From: Ischnura elegans
Lineage: Eukaryota > Arthropoda > Insecta > Odonata > Coenagrionidae
DNA length: 64,000 bases
Direction of reading: 5' to 3'
Assembly: GCF_921293095.1 (NCBI RefSeq)
Contig: NC_060247.1
Coordinates: 110,627,111 to 110,691,110 of the forward strand
Part shown: piece by piece, positions 58,425-64,000 of the stretch
Numbering within the stretch: position 1 is the stretch's first letter
Layout: each line of letters opens with the position of its first letter
The notes under the pieces: model-generated
Told to the model about the DNA's origin: nothing
The model's input: only the letters and a program-made list of their open reading frames with translations
Database searches by the model: none
Made by a program: the position numbers and the translations under genes

Positions 58425-58800
58425 CATGACTAACCGGAAAACATTTGTTTAAATTCAAAATTTAATTTTTCGTTTTACAAACGTTATTCACCTTCGAAGT
58501 ACTATCCTTTTGCACTGATATACAGGTTAAAAAGTTTTTTCCACTCCGCAAAACACCTTTAGTTCTCGTCGTTTCCGATGCCTTGCAGCGCCGCCTTCGA
58601 TTTTCTCTTCACCTCCGTAAGGTGTCCAAGCATTTCCCTTTCATCACCATTTTCATCCGGGGTAAGAAAGGGAAATTACAAGGTGCGATATTTGGTGAGT
58701 AGGGTGGGTGAGGAAGTAGTGTAATACAGTTTTTTTACAAAAATCTCAAGTCACGGCACGCTGCTACACGTACCACTTCTTGATCATGAGTCAACAAGCC
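58425..58800 (-). pseudogene. mariner transposase C-terminal fragment in intron 1 of copy C
   Basis: Minus-strand translation near 58650-58720 gives HPPYSPNIAPCNFPFLPRMK, the mariner block around the third catalytic residue. Further on, in a shifted frame, come the KVFCGVEK-like region and YISAKG-type end (about 58495-58560). Frameshifted and without the N-terminal half. Sequence between 58800 and 59100 may be more of the same element but is not clear. Confidence 0.7.
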
Positions 58801-59104
58801 GGGGATGAAATTCTCCGCGATTCCTCACAATTGCTAATATTTATCCAAAATTCGCAGTAATTAACTCCGTAATGTGCATGACTATATTGCTGCGCTCTCC
58901 GAACATTATTGGACAGCTCGTGCTAACTTTCGAATGGCTTTTTCTCAGAAATGGTCGAGAAAAAAGCATAATAAATATTTTGTGAATATTACCTGATCTA
59001 CACTTTTTTCTGGAGAAATTATTATCATTAAACCAACAGTTTGGCCAAAAAATGCAACAACAAAAAACATTTTTGTGACCTTTGATTTTTAATTAAACCT
59101 TTTC

Positions 59105-59240
59105 ACACACGGGATCGATGGGTACTTCTCGGAATTTCATGAAAGTGGTATTACTAACGTTCCTGTAAATTTTGAGCTTGTTGGAAATTTATGCAAGGGT
59201 CAATGTCTATTTTTATCGGGCTATATTTGATTCATATATA
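59105..59240 (+). repeat. Dispersed repeat shared with 800-945
   Basis: Same order of blocks: GATGGGTACTTCTCGGAATT, GTGGTATTACTAACGTTC, TTGTTGGAAATTT. It lies in intron 1 of copy C. Confidence 0.45.
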
Positions 59241-59548
59241 AGTATCAAACCGTCTTCCAGATACTCTGAGAACGAAGCTCAATGCTAATGTATTAAATTT
59301 TGGGGTGTTCATCGCCATTCTTCAAAGATAACTGCGGCTGCGGCAACTGCATTTGCCGCAGCTTAGAATTTATTTATATTTTCAAGATAAGAATATGTAG
59401 TAGGAGTCACATTACACTGATTTGAGAGACTCAATGATCAAAAATCTGGCAATGGTTTAAAACCTTATGCAGCCCAACTTCGCATGCAACTTTTCTAAAA
59501 CGCTGATTATTATTCACCAAATATAGCTAGTTGATTCGTCAACGCCAT

Positions 59549-59760
59549 GCTTAGGCTGCATTTGGTGCTATATATGTTAATAATATTATAACTTCAGAAT
59601 GTTGGTAAATTAAATTGAATCTGAGAAAAGGAAAAATGTCTGAGGAAAATCGAGCGTTCTCCGTTCGGTAAGCAACTCAGCTAAACTTAGAGTGATTCGC
59701 TGATATCTTCAATATATTCGCGAACTTAGCATATATGCGTTGAGAAATAACGCAAGGATA
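59549..59760 (-). promoter_or_regulatory. Putative promoter and 5' UTR of copy C
   Basis: GCATATATGC (59729-59738) and the block CAACATTCTGAAGTTATAAT plus following bases before the ATG are conserved with A and B. The E-box next to the ATG is lost, since the A/B CACGTG aligns with a sequence without that motif. Confidence 0.4.
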
Positions 59761-59984
59761 TTCTCAATGTTGTTGCGTAAATGAATCGAAGGAAAACAGG
59801 AAAATTGCGATTTTGATAAGGAAACGTTTGAGAACCAGCTCCCATCCAACTAGAGTCGTCGAAAGAAAAAGACTGCCCTCAATAGCGGCGGATAAAGTCC
59901 TTGCCTTCCAAACTAAAGGTCGGGGGTTTGAGTCACGCTCAGCATATGGCCTCTTTCCATGGAATGTGAGTTCTCAAACGTCCT

Positions 59985-60300
59985 CCGTTGTAAACACATT
60001 TTCTCTTGTATGGGAAAATATGCGCTATTGTATTCGGTTTGTCTGCGTATTTGTCCTCACTTTCGAATCAATTTACATCACTCCATGCAATGTAACATGA
60101 TTTTGATGATGGTTACATGTTCGGTATGGAATGCCATTTCCATGAACATTTGATGATGCCCAGGTATCGAATCCACGACTTTAGCCTGAGGCTTTGTTTG
60201 ATTAGACGTGCTGAATTTGTTTTTGCATTTTCTCGAATTTTGCGAAATAATTTCACTAACTTATTTGGATTAAGTTTAAATAGAATATTTGTGCTGTAAA
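59985..60300 (+). repeat. Orphan copy of the family's intron 4 sequence
   Basis: The plus strand aligns with intron 4 of copy A (about 14960-15235), copy B (about 32790-33070) and, best, copy C (minus 50210-50520), sharing GATGATGCCCAGG and TCTCGAATTTTGCGAAAT with C only. No exon 4 or 5 flanks it. Either the remnant of a fourth gene copy or a mobile sequence that sits in intron 4. Confidence 0.6.
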
Positions 60301-60475
60301 CATCCCATTAATTTTACAGCATTGGGTAAAACTGATTCCTCTGAAATAATTGTCTTTGAAAAATATAATTTCTAGTTTTTTTTACTATCAGCAGTTGAAT
60401 GCACTGATTGCTATAAAAAACGGATTTAGAGTTTCCTTCGCAATTAACTTATTAGGTTAATTTGACCATCATACG

Positions 60476-60860
60476 TGTTCCGTAAACAAGGCGTGTTTTA
60501 GCTGTCGTAACTGCCACTAGAGGGCGTAGTTTTTTGATGTTCTATTTTTTTGTGTGTGTGCGCCTGAGTCAGTCGTCAACTCCTCGTCAGTCGAGTGTGT
60601 GGAACTCTCAGTGAGAACGCGTAGTGCTCCAATCGCTCCTACTGCCCCTTCCCCTCCCACGCTCCCAAAGTGTACATAAGTTGTTCGGCGGAGCTGGAGG
60701 CAAGACAAGGCTCACTGATAAGTGAAATTTCGCCCCCTATTTTCATTATCGTTATGATATTGTTAAAGGGTAAAGAATATAATTGTTTTGAATGTTTGAA
60801 AGTGTATTTCTCTGGTCTTTCGGGGTTTTTTTTATGAACATTATTTTCCATTCCGTGACA
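60476..60860 (+). repeat. Possible 5' LTR of the BEL/Pao element
   Basis: TGTTCCG at 60476 and CCGTGACA ending at 60860 would give a TG...CA LTR of 385 bp. It is followed by TTTGGTCCTTTGGGCCGG, a sequence I associate with the leader of BEL elements. The second LTR is outside the window, so this is unconfirmed. Confidence 0.3.
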
Positions 60861-61314
60861 TTTATTTGGTCCTTTGGGCCGGATGTTTTTCCGTTTTATT
60901 TGTTGAACGCTCTCATTTAAAGTTGAACTTAAGCGCTATAGATTCAGTGTTCTTTCTCTTATTACCTTTGCAATGTTGTTGAATTACATTTTGCGTAATC
61001 CGGTAGCAGTTAGTTGGGGCGTTATTTCTCTCTTCCTCTGAAATTGTGTATTTCGTAGCGATCTTTGACTCTGTCAATCCTCTGACTTCTCTCTCATCCT
61101 TCAACCCTTCCCCTTGCGTTCGTACGCACTAATCATCGCTCGCCGCCCGATGTTCGAACTGCGCTATCTCCAAGTCCAGCAGTTGCTCAACCCCTACTCC
61201 TAGGCAACGGTACATCTACGAACAGCTGATTTTGAACGCCCTCCGCAATGCGTTACATTGCATTCTCCCGCCAAGCAGAACTAATAAAAAATTGATTTAT
61301 TAAAATAAATAGTT

Positions 61315-64000
61315 ATGTCAAGCAACTCCTTCCTCAAGCTCCACGAGCTCCTGAGGAAGGTTACGCTCTTATTTGGAGGAAGTGGAACAGAAAGATAGCA
61401 ATTTTCAACAGTTACTAGAAAATATATAATGGCGATGAAACCTCAGAAATAAATGACCAAGCAGTTGGACTTTATTCTGAGGAAATATCGGACATTTATG
61501 GCGATGTGAAGGAAGTAATTAGAACTTTACTCAGATCGGAGGAAAATGTCGATTTCCCAAGCAATACTACCCCTCCAACCACTTCGGCGCTACCAATTTC
61601 GTTAGTGAGATTACCCAATTTCGAATTGCTTCTTTTTCGAATTGCTTTTTCTGGAGATTTGAATGGCTGGATATACTTTTCAAATCTATTTGAAAACATT
61701 ATCTATCACAATGAGTGTCTTTCAGATATTGAATGATTTCAGTATCTTCTTTCCTTACTCCGAGGAGAAGCTCTAAATGCTATTTAAGGTTTACCTATCT
61801 CCGCTACCAACAACAACATTGCAGGGAAATTTTTACATAAACGTTATCACAACATTAGACGCTCGGTGAGCAATCATGTTAGCAGTGTCATTGATTTGCC
61901 AAACATTAACGGCTCGTTGAAAAGTATTCAAAACTTCTTGGATATTTTTCGCGAGAATACGCAGGAACAAACTGCCTTAGGACATGACATTACTAACGAA
62001 GGATTTCTTTTATCAACTCTGCTTTTACAGAAGTTGAACCAAGAGACACGGAAACGCTTTGAAGTTCACAAAGTTACAGAAAATGAGATTCCCTCCATTA
62101 ATGATTTGATTGATTCTCTTGAAAAGGAATTCTCGAAATTGGAAGATAAAAATATCGGATGAAATCGCCCTCAAGGAACGAAAAACGCTGCATCTTCACG
62201 CCCCCTAAAATCACACTTTTATCAGCGGAAAAGGCAATGTGCAATTATTGCCATACCCCCAATCACAATGTTTATAGTTTTGACTCTTTTCTGAAGTTAA
62301 GTGCCGAGGATTGACAAAGATTTGTCCGGACCAATGGTTGGTGTTACAATTGTCTTGGTCCTTCTCACTCCATTAAATTTTGTAAATCGACTCTCTCATG
62401 CAAGACGTGTAAAAGAAAGGTACCATTCATTGCTGTATCTCCCGAATTTCGCTTCTGTATCATCAAGTCCGTCGAATACACCTGCATGCAAACCATCCCC
62501 GATTGACAACTCAGAAGAAAGATCTCATCCAGACGCCTTTGTAGGAGTTCCTTCAGCGAAGACAACTGCCTCTGTTATCCTGGCCACAACATTGGTGAAA
62601 CTCTCCACCCCGGAAGGGAACTATTGTGTATTACGAGGCGTTTTTGACTCAGCTGCTCAGAACAGCTGTATATTTGATCCGACTCAGCTACTCAGCTAGC
62701 ATTGTGCGCAGCTCCTCAGAGTAAAACGTTAAGTCTGCCAACCTCCTTGGTGGACTATCTCAAGCTAGTCTTAGCACTCGAGGAATAACCAAATTAAATA
62801 TAGATAGTTTGAATGGAAAATCCATCGCGCAATCCTACTTTGTTCAAATTGTAGATAACATTAGCTCAAACTTACCTCAAATACTACTTCGAAGAAAGTG
62901 AGACAAAGATTGTGCTAGTCTTGGCAGATCCTACTTTTTATGTACCATCTCCGGTGGATATTCTAATGGGAGCAGATCTTTTTGCATTTGCATTCATGGG
63001 TCAGCGTCTACCTCTTGGTCCTCATCTACCAGTTGCATTCGGTGTTATATTTGGATTACACAAAGGCAGTCCCCCTCAGAAGGGCGGCTTTACAAAACGC
63101 GACTTACTGGCTAACTATATTATATCTGAATCAAAGGCCAGTATTTACCATTGTTTTACGACAATGGAAAAAGGCGAACGAACGGCTCCAAAATACGCAG
63201 AGTATTTCAAGAAAAGGATCGAAGGCAGAATCGGGAGGGAATATCTTTACCGCAAATTCAATGGTGATATGAAATCTTTCGTTGACATGTGGTGTTAGGG
63301 CGGTGTCCTTTGCGAAGTGGAAAAGGTGGAATCCGGAGACACGATACTGAAAATGAGGATGAAGCCATAGAGAAAAGAATACAATAATAAGGGCGGAGTC
63401 TTACTGGAGCATCGCCACTCGGAGGGGGGGCCACATGCGCGGAGGGATGGGGTCCAAGGTTGCGGTAACCAGCCCCTTCGGCGGACCTCCCCTGTGCGCG
63501 GCCTTTCCCCTCGGAGAGTGGAAGAGCGATGGAAAAGACATTGAACGGAAAAATGAATGAATAAAAATGGAAGAAAATGAAAGAATAATGATGATATATT
63601 GATGAATAAAACAAGGTGGTGATGAAAAACTTTTAAACCTTTTAAAAAAAACCGCCCTTATAGTAATAATAATTATATTTGGATTTGTCCTCATAGGATC
63701 TTGCAGTGTCGTATCGCCTCAAGTTATCCTCAATGAAGATGAGATATTTGTTACTATAACTGATATGGACCTCCATACGTCCATACAGAAGTTTTGGCAA
63801 ATTTAAGAACCACCAAACCAAACTCTTTCTCCGGAAGAAATTTATACGGAACAGCACTTCGCCACAACATTCAAATGGGATCTTTCGGGGAAATACATAG
63901 TTAGACTTAATTTCAAGAAAACTCACCCCAATCTCGTAGACTCCGGATCTATTGCAAAAAAACGATTTTTCTCGTTGGAAAGAAGATCCTTATCGTAACC
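61315..64000 (+). pseudogene. BEL/Pao retrotransposon gag-pol, broken
   Basis: Plus-strand frames in order. Gag, with an F-G-D core at 61600-61690 and LLSLLRGEALNAI then SNHVSSVIDLPNINGSLKS (61740-61930). A zinc-knuckle region starting MCNYCHTPNHN and GWCYNCLGPSHSIKFC (62238-62395). An aspartic-protease-like segment LRGVFDSAAQNSCIF (62630-62680). A BEL-type linker with DILMGADLF and GQRLPLGPHLPVA (62957-63046). After a 615-bp insert come LSPEEIYTEQHF and the start of the RT region (63813 on). Stops and frameshifts break it; the RT core lies beyond the window. Confidence 0.75.
63058..63672 (+). mobile_element. 615-bp retroposed insertion in the BEL/Pao pol, 13-bp target duplication
   Basis: Flanked by TTATATTTGGATT at 63045-63057 and 63673-63685. 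Excising it rejoins the BEL reading (VIFG to FVLIGSC). It carries a coding tail (FKKRIEGRIGREYLYRKFNG, ending at the TAG 63296-63298), a GC-rich 3' part and ends in a TAATAATAA-like tail. This fits the 3' end of a LINE or a retroposed transcript made by LINE machinery. The parent is unknown. Confidence 0.7.

Larger units (their letters stand above)
46951..59548 (-). pseudogene. Copy C: inverted, diverged paralogue of the 14-cysteine family; exon 3 not found
   Basis: Minus-strand exons: exon 1 59518-59548, exon 2 57796-57890, exon 4 50576-50727, exon 5 49885-50029 and exon 6 46951-47077. Splice borders are intact. Exon 2 is one codon longer and exon 5 two codons shorter than in A. Exon 3 (expected between 57795 and 50728) was not seen. 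Joining exon 2 to exon 4 would break frame, since exon 2 ends in phase 0 and exon 4 needs one extra base. Exon 6 has Tyr at both positions equivalent to Cys190 and Cys198 and stops six codons early at TAG 46951-46953. Exon 2 gains a cysteine. Exons 4 and 5 have no stop. Most likely a pseudogene disabled by the insertions in introns 2-3; a rescued exon 3 would change this. Confidence 0.7.

Overview
The window is TE-rich, AT-rich animal genomic DNA. Genes are split by kilobase introns with GT/AG borders, and it carries tRNA-derived SINEs, several LINE clades, copia and BEL/Pao LTR elements, a Helitron end, and mariner/Tc1 and hAT-like elements. The one cellular gene family visible looks like the insect 27-kDa hemolymph glycoprotein family (DUF1397), so an insect is most likely. 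I cannot name the species.

The core is a three-member gene cluster that does not appear as long ORFs because each gene has six short coding exons. Copy A (8994-16581, +) and copy B (18654-38294, +) each assemble by hand into an intact 227-residue protein. Each has a signal peptide, 14 conserved cysteines and one N-glycosylation sequon. Copy C (46951-59548, -) is inverted and decayed or divergent. Its exon 3 was not found, two cysteines of exon 6 are tyrosine, and it stops six codons early. All three share a TATA-containing upstream block next to a tRNA-like SINE.

Layout: 1-755 is one arm of a 44-kb-spaced inverted duplication (other arm about 44862-45590). 1620-2307 is a Helitron 3' end. 2545-8217 holds MITEs and a 2.5-kb TA-flanked element. 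8560-17500 is copy A plus a copia remnant. 18240-38950 is copy B, inflated by a Tc1-like element with long TIRs (20411-23001), an L1/Tx1-like LINE (about 24480-29640) and a LINE cluster in intron 5 (34069-36100). 38957-44700 is a copia remnant split by a hAT MITE, an arthropod transposon ORF and a 644-bp insertion. 46951-59548 is copy C, with intron 2/3 replaced by LINE pieces and nested TIR elements (52433-57320). 59985-60300 is an orphan fragment of the family's intron 4. 60476-64000 is a BEL/Pao element whose pol is split by a 615-bp retroposed insert.

Shared and private insertions give a relative history. A mutilated mariner in intron 3 and a copia remnant downstream are shared by A and B. 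A SINE before exon 2 is in A and B, while C keeps the empty site. So C split first, and A and B are a later tandem duplication of a unit about 9.7 kb long. Between A and B, exon 6 and parts of exons 3 and 4 differ more than adjacent non-coding DNA, which suggests diversifying selection on a secreted protein. No CRISPR, operon or prokaryotic structure is present.
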